Below the pieces are notes generated by a model. The model had not been told where the DNA came from, made no database searches, and saw only the letters and a list, made by a program, of their open reading frames with translations. From Actinernus sp. WN-2022 (taxonomy: Eukaryota; Cnidaria; Anthozoa; Actiniaria; Actinernidae), in assembly GCA_030867875.1 (NCBI GenBank), contig JAOWCC010000774.1:78713-142712 (forward strand): DNA of 64,000 nucleotides, read 5' to 3'. The first letter of the stretch is position 1, and every line of letters begins with the position of its first letter. Made by a program: the position numbers and the translations under genes. Positions 39,501 through 54,000 of this stretch are shown in pieces.

Positions 39501-42500
39501 CAATGGTTGTAAAATGACACTTGCTTCCATGTATAGCCTTTCTATCCCATAATTTCCTTGTTTGAGATTTGGAATTTTTCGAGATTTTCTACCTTATCAC
39601 CTTTTTCCAGTTGATCAACTAAAAGTGACATTTTGGGGTGTTTCCAATGCCCAGGTGCGGCTAAAACGCAGTCAACAGTTGTTCTATAGACAAAGACGGT
39701 TCTTTTGCTGCAAACCGCATTAAAATCCATCAAGATGTCGAGCAACAGCGGCCAGTTGAAACTGAAACGGTGCACATATTGAGGCATGTCAACACAAAAG
39801 GCGCCTTAGCAAGGTACACTCTTTTTGTGTTAACATGCCTCATCTTGTGTGGAATTCTCGATTTCCTCAGTTTAAAGCGCTGATAACTGATAGTCTAGGT
39901 TTCAATGGTTGTAAAATGACACTTGCTTCCATGTATAGCCTTTCTATCCCATAATTTCCTTGTTTGAGATTTGGAATTTTTCGAGATTTTCTACCTTATC
40001 ACCTTTTTCCAGTTGATCAACTAAAAGTGACATTTTGGGGTGTTTCCAATGCCCAGGTGCGGCTAAAACGCAGTCAGCAGTTGTTCTATAGACAAAGACG
40101 GTTCTTTTGCTGCAAACCGCATTAAAATCCATCAAGATGTCGAGCAACAGCGGCCAGTTGAAACTGAAACGGTGCACATATTGAGGCATGTCAACACAAA
40201 AGGCGCCTTAGCAAGGTACACTCTTTTTGTGTTAACATGCCTCATCTTGTGTGGAATTCTCGATTTCCTCAGTTTAAAGCGCTGATAACTGATAGTCTAG
40301 GTTTCAATGGTTGTAAAATGACACTTGCTTCCATGTATAGCCTTTCTATCCCATAATTTCCTTGTTTGAGATTTGGAATTTTTCGAGATTTTCTACCTTA
40401 TCACCTTTTTCCAGTTGATCAACTAAAAGTGACATTTTGGGGTGTTTCCAATGCCCAGGTGCGGCTAAAACGCAGTCAACAGTTGTTCTATAGACAAAGA
40501 CGGTTCTTTTGCTGCAAACCGCATTAAAATCCATCAAGATGTCGAGCAACAGCGGCCAGTTGAAACTGAAACGGTGCACATATTGAGGCATGTCAACACA
40601 AAAGGCGCCTTAGCAAGGTACACTCTTTTTGTGTTAACATGCCTCATCTTGTGTGGAATTCTCGATTTCCTCAGTTTAAAGCGCTGATAACTGATAGTCT
40701 AGGTTTCAATGGTTGTAAAATGACACTTGCTTCCATGTATAGCCTTTCTATCCCATAATTTCCTTGTTTGAGATTTGGAATTTTTCGAGATTTTCTACCT
40801 TATCACCTTTTTCCAGTTGATCAACTAAAAGTGACATTTTGGGGTGTTTCCAATGCCCAGGTGCGGCTAAAACGCAGTCAACAGTTGTTCTATAGACAAA
40901 GACGGTTCTTTTGCTGCAAACCGCATTAAAATCCATCAAGATGTCGAGCAACAGCGGCCAGTTGAAACTGAAACGGTGCACATATTGAGGCATGTCAACA
41001 CAAAAGGCGCCTTAGCAAGGTACACTCTTTTTGTGTTAACATGCCTCATCTTGTGTGGAATTCTCGATTTCCTCAGTTTAAAGCGCTGATAACTGATAGT
41101 CTAGGTTTCAATGGTTGTAAAATGACACTTGCTTCCATGTATAGCCTTTCTATCCCATAATTTCCTTGTTTGAGATTTGGAATTTTTCGAGATTTTCTAC
41201 CTTATCACCTTTTTCCAGTTGATCAACTAAAAGTGACATTTTGGGGTGTTTCCAATGCCCAGGTGCGGCTAAAACGCAGTCAACAGTTGTTCTATAGACA
41301 AAGACGGTTCTTTTGCTGCAAACCGCATTAAAATCCATCAAGATGTCGAGCAACAGCGGCCAGTTGAAACTGAAACGGTGCACATATTGAGGCATGTCAA
41401 CACAAAAGGCGCCTTAGCAAGGTACACTCTTTTTGTGTTAACATGCCTCATCTTGTGTGGAATTCTCGATTTCCTCAGTTTAAAGCGCTGATAACTGATA
41501 GTCTAGGTTTCAATGGTTGTAAAATGACACTTGCTTCCATGTATAGCCTTTCTATCCCATAATTTCCTTGTTTGAGATTTGGAATTTTTCGAGATTTTCT
41601 ACCTTATCACCTTTTTCCAGTTGATCAACTAAAAGTGACATTTTGGGGTGTTTCCAATGCCCAGGTGCGGCTAAAACGCAGTCAACAGTTGTTCTATAGA
41701 CAAAGACGGTTCTTTTGCTGCAAACCGCATTAAAATCCATCAAGATGTCGAGCAACAGCGGCCAGTTGAAACTGAAACGGTGCACATATTGAGGCATGTC
41801 AACACAAAAGGCGCCTTAGCAAGGTACACTCTTTTTGTGTTAACATGCCTCATCTTGTGTGGAATTCTCGATTTCCTCAGTTTAAAGCGCTGATAACTGA
41901 TAGTCTAGGTTTCAATGGTTGTAAAATGACACTTGCTTCCATGTATAGCCTTTCTATCCCATAATTTCCTTGTTTGAGATTTGGAATTTTTCGAGATTTT
42001 CTACCTTATCACCTTTTTCCAGTTGATCAACTAAAAGTGACATTTTGGGGTGTTTCCAATGCCCAGGTGCGGCTAAAACGCAGTCAACAGTTGTTCTATA
42101 GACAAAGACGGTTCTTTTGCTGCAAACCGCATTAAAATCCATCAAGATGTCGAGCAACAGCGGCCAGTTGAAACTGAAACGGTGCACATATTGAGGCATG
42201 TCAACACAAAAGGCGCCTTAGCAAGGTACACTCTTTTTGTGTTAACATGCCTCATCTTGTGTGGAATTCTCGATTTCCTCAGTTTAAAGCGCTGATAACT
42301 GATAGTCTAGGTTTCAATGGTTGTAAAATGACACTTGCTTCCATGTATAGCCTTTCTATCCCATAATTTCCTTGTTTGAGATTTGGAATTTTTCGAGATT
42401 TTCTACCTTATCACCTTTTTCCAGTTGATCAACTAAAAGTGACATTTTGGGGTGTTTCCAATGCCCAGGTGCGGCTAAAACGCAGTCAACAGTTGTTCTA

Positions 42501-45500
42501 TAGACAAAGACGGTTCTTTTGCTGCAAACCGCATTAAAATCCATCAAGATGTCGAGCAACAGCGGCCAGTTGAAACTGAAACGGTGCACATATTGAGGCA
42601 TGTCAACACAAAAGGCGCCTTAGCAAGGTACACTCTTTTTGTGTTAACATGCCTCATCTTGTGTGGAATTCTCGATTTCCTCAGTTTAAAGCGCTGATAA
42701 CTGATAGTCTAGGTTTCAATGGTTGTAAAATGACACTTGCTTCCATGTATAGCCTTTCTATCCCATAATTTCCTTGTTTGAGATTTGGAATTTTTCGAGA
42801 TTTTCTACCTTATCACCTTTTTCCAGTTGATCAACTAAAAGTGACATTTTGGGGTGTTTCCAATGCCCAGGTGCGGCTAAAACGCAGTCAACAGTTGTTC
42901 TATAGACAAAGACGGTTCTTTTGCTGCAAACCGCATTAAAATCCATCAAGATGTCGAGCAACAGCGGCCAGTTGAAACTGAAACGGTGCACATATTGAGG
43001 CATGTCAACACAAAAGGCGCCTTAGCAAGGTACACTCTTTTTGTGTTAACATGCCTCATCTTGTGTGGAATTCTCGATTTCCTCAGTTTAAAGCGCTGAT
43101 AACTGATAGTCTAGGTTTCAATGGTTGTAAAATGACACTTGCTTCCATGTATAGCCTTTCTATCCCATAATTTCCTTGTTTGAGATTTGGAATTTTTCGA
43201 GATTTTCTACCTTATCACCTTTTTCCAGTTGATCAACTAAAAGTGACATTTTGGGGTGTTTCCAATGCCCAGGTGCGGCTAAAACGCAGTCAACAGTTGT
43301 TCTATAGACAAAGACGGTTCTTTTGCTGCAAACCGCATTAAAATCCATCAAGATGTCGAGCAACAGCGGCCAGTTGAAACTGAAACGGTGCACATATTGA
43401 GGCATGTCAACACAAAAGGCGCCTTAGCAAGGTACACTCTTTTTGTGTTAACATGCCTCATCTTGTGTGGAATTCTCGATTTCCTCAGTTTAAAGCGCTG
43501 ATAACTGATAGTCTAGGTTTCAATGGTTGTAAAATGACACTTGCTTCCATGTATAGCCTTTCTATCCCATAATTTCCTTGTTTGAGATTTGGAATTTTTC
43601 GAGATTTTCTACCTTATCACCTTTTTCCAGTTGATCAACTAAAAGTGACATTTTGGGGTGTTTCCAATGCCCAGGTGCGGCTAAAACGCAGTCAACAGTT
43701 GTTCTATAGACAAAGACGGTTCTTTTGCTGCAAACCGCATTAAAATCCATCAAGATGTCGAGCAACAGCGGCCAGTTGAAACTGAAACGGTGCACATATT
43801 GAGGCATGTCAACACAAAAGGCGCCTTAGCAAGGTACACTCTTTTTGTGTTAACATGCCTCATCTTGTGTGGAATTCTCGATTTCCTCAGTTTAAAGCGC
43901 TGATAACTGATAGTCTAGGTTTCAATGGTTGTAAAATGACACTTGCTTCCATGTATAGCCTTTCTATCCCATAATTTCCTTGTTTGAGATTTGGAATTTT
44001 TCGAGATTTTCTACCTTATCACCTTTTTCCAGTTGATCAACTAAAAGTGACATTTTGGGGTGTTTCCAATGCCCAGGTGCGGCTAAAACGCAGTCAACAG
44101 TTGTTCTATAGACAAAGACGGTTCTTTTGCTGCAAACCGCATTAAAATCCATCAAGATGTCGAGCAACAGCGGCCAGTTGAAACTGAAACGGTGCACATA
44201 TTGAGGCATGTCAACACAAAAGGCGCCTTAGCAAGGTACACTCTTTTTGTGTTAACATGCCTCATCTTGTGTGGAATTCTCGATTTCCTCAGTTTAAAGC
44301 GCTGATAACTGATAGTCTAGGTTTCAATGGTTGTAAAATGACACTTGCTTCCATGTATAGCCTTTCTATCCCATAATTTCCTTGTTTGAGATTTGGAATT
44401 TTTCGAGATTTTCTACCTTATCACCTTTTTCCAGTTGATCAACTAAAAGTGACATTTTGGGGTGTTTCCAATGCCCAGGTGCGGCTAAAACGCAGTCAGC
44501 AGTTGTTCTATAGACAAAGACGGTTCTTTTGCTGCAAACCGCATTAAAATCCATCAAGATGTCGAGCAACAGCGGCCAGTTGAAACTGAAACGGTGCACA
44601 TATTGAGGCATGTCAACACAAAAGGCGCCTTAGCAAGGTACACTCTTTTTGTGTTAACATGCCTCATCTTGTGTGGAATTCTCGATTTCCTCAGTTTAAA
44701 GCGCTGATAACTGATAGTCTAGGTTTCAATGGTTGTAAAATGACACTTGCTTCCATGTATAGCCTTTCTATCCCATAATTTCCTTGTTTGAGATTTGGAA
44801 TTTTTCGAGATTTTCTACCTTATCACCTTTTTCCAGTTGATCAACTAAAAGTGACATTTTGGGGTGTTTCCAATGCCCAGGTGCGGCTAAAACGCAGTCA
44901 ACAGTTGTTCTATAGACAAAGACGGTTCTTTTGCTGCAAACCGCATTAAAATCCATCAAGATGTCGAGCAACAGCGGCCAGTTGAAACTGAAACGGTGCA
45001 CATATTGAGGCATGTCAACACAAAAGGCGCCTTAGCAAGGTACACTCTTTTTGTGTTAACATGCCTCATCTTGTGTGGAATTCTCGATTTCCTCAGTTTA
45101 AAGCGCTGATAACTGATAGTCTAGGTTTCAATGGTTGTAAAATGACACTTGCTTCCATGTATAGCCTTTCTATCCCATAATTTCCTTGTTTGAGATTTGG
45201 AATTTTTCGAGATTTTCTACCTTATCACCTTTTTCCAGTTGATCAACTAAAAGTGACATTTTGGGGTGTTTCCAATGCCCAGGTGCGGCTAAAACGCAGT
45301 CAACAGTTGTTCTATAGACAAAGACGGTTCTTTTGCTGCAAACCGCATTAAAATCCATCAAGATGTCGAGCAACAGCGGCCAGTTGAAACTGAAACGGTG
45401 CACATATTGAGGCATGTCAACACAAAAGGCGCCTTAGCAAGGTACACTCTTTTTGTGTTAACATGCCTCATCTTGTGTGGAATTCTCGATTTCCTCAGTT

Positions 45501-46614
45501 TAAAGCGCTGATAACTGATAGTCTAGGTTTCAATGGTTGTAAAATGACACTTGCTTCCATGTATAGCCTTTCTATCCCATAATTTCCTTGTTTGAGATTT
45601 GGAATTTTTCGAGATTTTCTACCTTATCACCTTTTTCCAGTTGATCAACTAAAAGTGACATTTTGGGGTGTTTCCAATGCCCAGGTGCGGCTAAAACGCA
45701 GTCAACAGTTGTTCTATAGACAAAGACGGTTCTTTTGCTGCAAACCGCATTAAAATCCATCAAGATGTCGAGCAACAGCGGCCAGTTGAAACTGAAACGG
45801 TGCACATATTGAGGCATGTCAACACAAAAGGCGCCTTAGCAAGGTACACTCTTTTTGTGTTAACATGCCTCATCTTGTGTGGAATTCTCGATTTCCTCAG
45901 TTTAAAGCGCTGATAACTGATAGTCTAGGTTTCAATGGTTGTAAAATGACACTTGCTTCCATGTATAGCCTTTCTATCCCATAATTTCCTTGTTTGAGAT
46001 TTGGAATTTTTCGAGATTTTCTACCTTATCACCTTTTTCCAGTTGATCAACTAAAAGTGACATTTTGGGGTGTTTCCAATGCCCAGGTGCGGCTAAAACG
46101 CAGTCAACAGTTGTTCTATAGACAAAGACGGTTCTTTTGCTGCAAACCGCATTAAAATCCATCAAGATGTCGAGCAACAGCGGCCAGTTGAAACTGAAAC
46201 GGTGCACATATTGAGGCATGTCAACACAAAAGGCGCCTTAGCAAGGTACACTCTTTTTGTGTTAACATGCCTCATCTTGTGTGGAATTCTCGATTTCCTC
46301 AGTTTAAAGCGCTGATAACTGATAGTCTAGGTTTCAATGGTTGTAAAATGACACTTGCTTCCATGTATAGCCTTTCTATCCCATAATTTCCTTGTTTGAG
46401 ATTTGGAATTTTTCGAGATTTTCTACCTTATCACCTTTTTCCAGTTGATCAACTAAAAGTGACATTTTGGGGTGTTTCCAATGCCCAGGTGCGGCTAAAA
46501 CGCAGTCAACAGTTGTTCTATAGACAAAGACGGTTCTTTTGCTGCAAACCGCATTAAAATCCATCAAGATGTCGAGCAACAGCGGCCAGTTGAAACTGAA
46601 ACGGTGCACATATT

Positions 46615-49600
46615 GAGGCATGTCAACACAAAAGGCGCCTTAGCAAGGTACACTCTTTTTGTGTTAACATGCCTCATCTTGTGTGGAATTCTCGATTTCC
46701 TCAGTTTAAAGCGCTGATAACTGATAGTCTAGGTTTCAATGGTTGTAAAATGACACTTGCTTCCATGTATAGCCTTTCTATCCCATAATTTCCTTGTTTG
46801 AGATTTGGAATTTTTCGAGATTTTCTACCTTATCACCTTTTTCCAGTTGATCAACTAAAAGTGACATTTTGGGGTGTTTCCAATGCCCAGGTGCGGCTAA
46901 AACGCAGTCAGCAGTTGTTCTATAGACAAAGACGGTTCTTTTGCTGCAAACCGCATTAAAATCCATCAAGATGTCGAGCAACAGCGGCCAGTTGAAACTG
47001 AAACGGTGCACATATTGAGGCATGTCAACACAAAAGGCGCCTTAGCAAGGTACACTCTTTTTGTGTTAACATGCCTCATCTTGTGTGGAATTCTCGATTT
47101 CCTCAGTTTAAAGCGCTGATAACTGATAGTCTAGGTTTCAATGGTTGTAAAATGACACTTGCTTCCATGTATAGCCTTTCTATCCCATAATTTCCTTGTT
47201 TGAGATTTGGAATTTTTCGAGATTTTCTACCTTATCACCTTTTTCCAGTTGATCAACTAAAAGTGACATTTTGGGGTGTTTCCAATGCCCAGGTGCGGCT
47301 AAAACGCAGTCAACAGTTGTTCTATAGACAAAGACGGTTCTTTTGCTGCAAACCGCATTAAAATCCATCAAGATGTCGAGCAACAGCGGCCAGTTGAAAC
47401 TGAAACGGTGCACATATTGAGGCATGTCAACACAAAAGGCGCCTTAGCAAGGTACACTCTTTTTGTGTTAACATGCCTCATCTTGTGTGGAATTCTCGAT
47501 TTCCTCAGTTTAAAGCGCTGATAACTGATAGTCTAGGTTTCAATGGTTGTAAAATGACACTTGCTTCCATGTATAGCCTTTCTATCCCATAATTTCCTTG
47601 TTTGAGATTTGGAATTTTTCGAGATTTTCTACCTTATCACCTTTTTCCAGTTGATCAACTAAAAGTGACATTTTGGGGTGTTTCCAATGCCCAGGTGCGG
47701 CTAAAACGCAGTCAGCAGTTGTTCTATAGACAAAGACGGTTCTTTTGCTGCAAACCGCATTAAAATCCATCAAGATGTCGAGCAACAGCGGCCAGTTGAA
47801 ACTGAAACGGTGCACATATTGAGGCATGTCAACACAAAAGGCGCCTTAGCAAGGTACACTCTTTTTGTGTTAACATGCCTCATCTTGTGTGGAATTCTCG
47901 ATTTCCTCAGTTTAAAGCGCTGATAACTGATAGTCTAGGTTTCAATGGTTGTAAAATGACACTTGCTTCCATGTATAGCCTTTCTATCCCATAATTTCCT
48001 TGTTTGAGATTTGGAATTTTTCGAGATTTTCTACCTTATCACCTTTTTCCAGTTGATCAACTAAAAGTGACATTTTGGGGTGTTTCCAATGCCCAGGTGC
48101 GGCTAAAACGCAGTCAACAGTTGTTCTATAGACAAAGACGGTTCTTTTGCTGCAAACCGCATTAAAATCCATCAAGATGTCGAGCAACAGCGGCCAGTTG
48201 AAACTGAAACGGTGCACATATTGAGGCATGTCAACACAAAAGGCGCCTTAGCAAGGTACACTCTTTTTGTGTTAACATGCCTCATCTTGTGTGGAATTCT
48301 CGATTTCCTCAGTTTAAAGCGCTGATAACTGATAGTCTAGGTTTCAATGGTTGTAAAATGACACTTGCTTCCATGTATAGCCTTTCTATCCCATAATTTC
48401 CTTGTTTGAGATTTGGAATTTTTCGAGATTTTCTACCTTATCACCTTTTTCCAGTTGATCAACTAAAAGTGACATTTTGGGGTGTTTCCAATGCCCAGGT
48501 GCGGCTAAAACGCAGTCAGCAGTTGTTCTATAGACAAAGACGGTTCTTTTGCTGCAAACCGCATTAAAATCCATCAAGATGTCGAGCAACAGCGGCCAGT
48601 TGAAACTGAAACGGTGCACATATTGAGGCATGTCAACACAAAAGGCGCCTTAGCAAGGTACACTCTTTTTGTGTTAACATGCCTCATCTTGTGTGGAATT
48701 CTCGATTTCCTCAGTTTAAAGCGCTGATAACTGATAGTCTAGGTTTCAATGGTTGTAAAATGACACTTGCTTCCATGTATAGCCTTTCTATCCCATAATT
48801 TCCTTGTTTGAGATTTGGAATTTTTCGAGATTTTCTACCTTATCACCTTTTTCCAGTTGATCAACTAAAAGTGACATTTTGGGGTGTTTCCAATGCCCAG
48901 GTGCGGCTAAAACGCAGTCAACAGTTGTTCTATAGACAAAGACGGTTCTTTTGCTGCAAACCGCATTAAAATCCATCAAGATGTCGAGCAACAGCGGCCA
49001 GTTGAAACTGAAACGGTGCACATATTGAGGCATGTCAACACAAAAGGCGCCTTAGCAAGGTACACTCTTTTTGTGTTAACATGCCTCATCTTGTGTGGAA
49101 TTCTCGATTTCCTCAGTTTAAAGCGCTGATAACTGATAGTCTAGGTTTCAATGGTTGTAAAATGACACTTGCTTCCATGTATAGCCTTTCTATCCCATAA
49201 TTTCCTTGTTTGAGATTTGGAATTTTTCGAGATTTTCTACCTTATCACCTTTTTCCAGTTGATCAACTAAAAGTGACATTTTGGGGTGTTTCCAATGCCC
49301 AGGTGCGGCTAAAACGCAGTCAGCAGTTGTTCTATAGACAAAGACGGTTCTTTTGCTGCAAACCGCATTAAAATCCATCAAGATGTCGAGCAACAGCGGC
49401 CAGTTGAAACTGAAACGGTGCACATATTGAGGCATGTCAACACAAAAGGCGCCTTAGCAAGGTACACTCTTTTTGTGTTAACATGCCTCATCTTGTGTGG
49501 AATTCTCGATTTCCTCAGTTTAAAGCGCTGATAACTGATAGTCTAGGTTTCAATGGTTGTAAAATGACACTTGCTTCCATGTATAGCCTTTCTATCCCAT

Positions 49601-51036
49601 AATTTCCTTGTTTGAGATTTGGAATTTTTCGAGATTTTCTACCTTATCACCTTTTTCCAGTTGATCAACTAAAAGTGACATTTTGGGGTGTTTCCAATGC
49701 CCAGGTGCGGCTAAAACGCAGTCAACAGTTGTTCTATAGACAAAGACGGTTCTTTTGCTGCAAACCGCATTAAAATCCATCAAGATGTCGAGCAACAGCG
49801 GCCAGTTGAAACTGAAACGGTGCACATATTGAGGCATGTCAACACAAAAGGCGCCTTAGCAAGGTACACTCTTTTTGTGTTAACATGCCTCATCTTGTGT
49901 GGAATTCTCGATTTCCTCAGTTTAAAGCGCTGATAACTGATAGTCTAGGTTTCAATGGTTGTAAAATGACACTTGCTTCCATGTATAGCCTTTCTATCCC
50001 ATAATTTCCTTGTTTGAGATTTGGAATTTTTCGAGATTTTCTACCTTATCACCTTTTTCCAGTTGATCAACTAAAAGTGACATTTTGGGGTGTTTCCAAT
50101 GCCCAGGTGCGGCTAAAACGCAGTCAGCAGTTGTTCTATAGACAAAGACGGTTCTTTTGCTGCAAACCGCATTAAAATCCATCAAGATGTCGAGCAACAG
50201 CGGCCAGTTGAAACTGAAACGGTGCACATATTGAGGCATGTCAACACAAAAGGCGCCTTAGCAAGGTACACTCTTTTTGTGTTAACATGCCTCATCTTGT
50301 GTGGAATTCTCGATTTCCTCAGTTTAAAGCGCTGATAACTGATAGTCTAGGTTTCAATGGTTGTAAAATGACACTTGCTTCCATGTATAGCCTTTCTATC
50401 CCATAATTTCCTTGTTTGAGATTTGGAATTTTTCGAGATTTTCTACCTTATCACCTTTTTCCAGTTGATCAACTAAAAGTGACATTTTGGGGTGTTTCCA
50501 ATGCCCAGGTGCGGCTAAAACGCAGTCAACAGTTGTTCTATAGACAAAGACGGTTCTTTTGCTGCAAACCGCATTAAAATCCATCAAGATGTCGAGCAAC
50601 AGCGGCCAGTTGAAACTGAAACGGTGCACATATTGAGGCATGTCAACACAAAAGGCGCCTTAGCAAGGTACACTCTTTTTGTGTTAACATGCCTCATCTT
50701 GTGTGGAATTCTCGATTTCCTCAGTTTAAAGCGCTGATAACTGATAGTCTAGGTTTCAATGGTTGTAAAATGACACTTGCTTCCATGTATAGCCTTTCTA
50801 TCCCATAATTTCCTTGTTTGAGATTTGGAATTTTTCGAGATTTTCTACCTTATCACCTTTTTCCAGTTGATCAACTAAAAGTGACATTTTGGGGTGTTTC
50901 CAATGCCCAGGTGCGGCTAAAACGCAGTCAGCAGTTGTTCTATAGACAAAGACGGTTCTTTTGCTGCAAACCGCATTAAAATCCATCAAGATGTCGAGCA
51001 ACAGCGGCCAGTTGAAACTGAAACGGTGCACATATT
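46615..51036. repeat. Dimeric higher-order repeat within the array
   Basis: Units with the G variant alternate strictly with A units. The G sites are 46911, 47715, 48519, 49323, 50127 and 50931, each 804 bp apart. This is a two-unit higher-order repeat of at least five and a half copies. A shorter instance is seen at 39273 and 40077. Confidence 0.75.
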
Positions 51037-54000
51037 GAGGCATGTCAACACAAAAGGCGCCTTAGCAAGGTACACTCTTTTTGTGTTAACATGCCTCATC
51101 TTGTGTGGAATTCTCGATTTCCTCAGTTTAAAGCGCTGATAACTGATAGTCTAGGTTTCAATGGTTGTAAAATGACACTTGCTTCCATGTATAGCCTTTC
51201 TATCCCATAATTTCCTTGTTTGAGATTTGGAATTTTTCGAGATTTTCTACCTTATCACCTTTTTCCAGTTGATCAACTAAAAGTGACATTTTGGGGTGTT
51301 TCCAATGCCCAGGTGCGGCTAAAACGCAGTCAACAGTTGTTCTATAGACAAAGACGGTTCTTTTGCTGCAAACCGCATTAAAATCCATCAAGATGTCGAG
51401 CAACAGCGGCCAGTTGAAACTGAAACGGTGCACATATTGAGGCATGTCAACACAAAAGGCGCCTTAGCAAGGTACACTCTTTTTGTGTTAACATGCCTCA
51501 TCTTGTGTGGAATTCTCGATTTCCTCAGTTTAAAGCGCTGATAACTGATAGTCTAGGTTTCAATGGTTGTAAAATGACACTTGCTTCCATGTATAGCCTT
51601 TCTATCCCATAATTTCCTTGTTTGAGATTTGGAATTTTTCGAGATTTTCTACCTTATCACCTTTTTCCAGTTGATCAACTAAAAGTGACATTTTGGGGTG
51701 TTTCCAATGCCCAGGTGCGGCTAAAACGCAGTCAACAGTTGTTCTATAGACAAAGACGGTTCTTTTGCTGCAAACCGCATTAAAATCCATCAAGATGTCG
51801 AGCAACAGCGGCCAGTTGAAACTGAAACGGTGCACATATTGAGGCATGTCAACACAAAAGGCGCCTTAGCAAGGTACACTCTTTTTGTGTTAACATGCCT
51901 CATCTTGTGTGGAATTCTCGATTTCCTCAGTTTAAAGCGCTGATAACTGATAGTCTAGGTTTCAATGGTTGTAAAATGACACTTGCTTCCATGTATAGCC
52001 TTTCTATCCCATAATTTCCTTGTTTGAGATTTGGAATTTTTCGAGATTTTCTACCTTATCACCTTTTTCCAGTTGATCAACTAAAAGTGACATTTTGGGG
52101 TGTTTCCAATGCCCAGGTGCGGCTAAAACGCAGTCAACAGTTGTTCTATAGACAAAGACGGTTCTTTTGCTGCAAACCGCATTAAAATCCATCAAGATGT
52201 CGAGCAACAGCGGCCAGTTGAAACTGAAACGGTGCACATATTGAGGCATGTCAACACAAAAGGCGCCTTAGCAAGGTACACTCTTTTTGTGTTAACATGC
52301 CTCATCTTGTGTGGAATTCTCGATTTCCTCAGTTTAAAGCGCTGATAACTGATAGTCTAGGTTTCAATGGTTGTAAAATGACACTTGCTTCCATGTATAG
52401 CCTTTCTATCCCATAATTTCCTTGTTTGAGATTTGGAATTTTTCGAGATTTTCTACCTTATCACCTTTTTCCAGTTGATCAACTAAAAGTGACATTTTGG
52501 GGTGTTTCCAATGCCCAGGTGCGGCTAAAACGCAGTCAACAGTTGTTCTATAGACAAAGACGGTTCTTTTGCTGCAAACCGCATTAAAATCCATCAAGAT
52601 GTCGAGCAACAGCGGCCAGTTGAAACTGAAACGGTGCACATATTGAGGCATGTCAACACAAAAGGCGCCTTAGCAAGGTACACTCTTTTTGTGTTAACAT
52701 GCCTCATCTTGTGTGGAATTCTCGATTTCCTCAGTTTAAAGCGCTGATAACTGATAGTCTAGGTTTCAATGGTTGTAAAATGACACTTGCTTCCATGTAT
52801 AGCCTTTCTATCCCATAATTTCCTTGTTTGAGATTTGGAATTTTTCGAGATTTTCTACCTTATCACCTTTTTCCAGTTGATCAACTAAAAGTGACATTTT
52901 GGGGTGTTTCCAATGCCCAGGTGCGGCTAAAACGCAGTCAACAGTTGTTCTATAGACAAAGACGGTTCTTTTGCTGCAAACCGCATTAAAATCCATCAAG
53001 ATGTCGAGCAACAGCGGCCAGTTGAAACTGAAACGGTGCACATATTGAGGCATGTCAACACAAAAGGCGCCTTAGCAAGGTACACTCTTTTTGTGTTAAC
53101 ATGCCTCATCTTGTGTGGAATTCTCGATTTCCTCAGTTTAAAGCGCTGATAACTGATAGTCTAGGTTTCAATGGTTGTAAAATGACACTTGCTTCCATGT
53201 ATAGCCTTTCTATCCCATAATTTCCTTGTTTGAGATTTGGAATTTTTCGAGATTTTCTACCTTATCACCTTTTTCCAGTTGATCAACTAAAAGTGACATT
53301 TTGGGGTGTTTCCAATGCCCAGGTGCGGCTAAAACGCAGTCAACAGTTGTTCTATAGACAAAGACGGTTCTTTTGCTGCAAACCGCATTAAAATCCATCA
53401 AGATGTCGAGCAACAGCGGCCAGTTGAAACTGAAACGGTGCACATATTGAGGCATGTCAACACAAAAGGCGCCTTAGCAAGGTACACTCTTTTTGTGTTA
53501 ACATGCCTCATCTTGTGTGGAATTCTCGATTTCCTCAGTTTAAAGCGCTGATAACTGATAGTCTAGGTTTCAATGGTTGTAAAATGACACTTGCTTCCAT
53601 GTATAGCCTTTCTATCCCATAATTTCCTTGTTTGAGATTTGGAATTTTTCGAGATTTTCTACCTTATCACCTTTTTCCAGTTGATCAACTAAAAGTGACA
53701 TTTTGGGGTGTTTCCAATGCCCAGGTGCGGCTAAAACGCAGTCAACAGTTGTTCTATAGACAAAGACGGTTCTTTTGCTGCAAACCGCATTAAAATCCAT
53801 CAAGATGTCGAGCAACAGCGGCCAGTTGAAACTGAAACGGTGCACATATTGAGGCATGTCAACACAAAAGGCGCCTTAGCAAGGTACACTCTTTTTGTGT
53901 TAACATGCCTCATCTTGTGTGGAATTCTCGATTTCCTCAGTTTAAAGCGCTGATAACTGATAGTCTAGGTTTCAATGGTTGTAAAATGACACTTGCTTCC

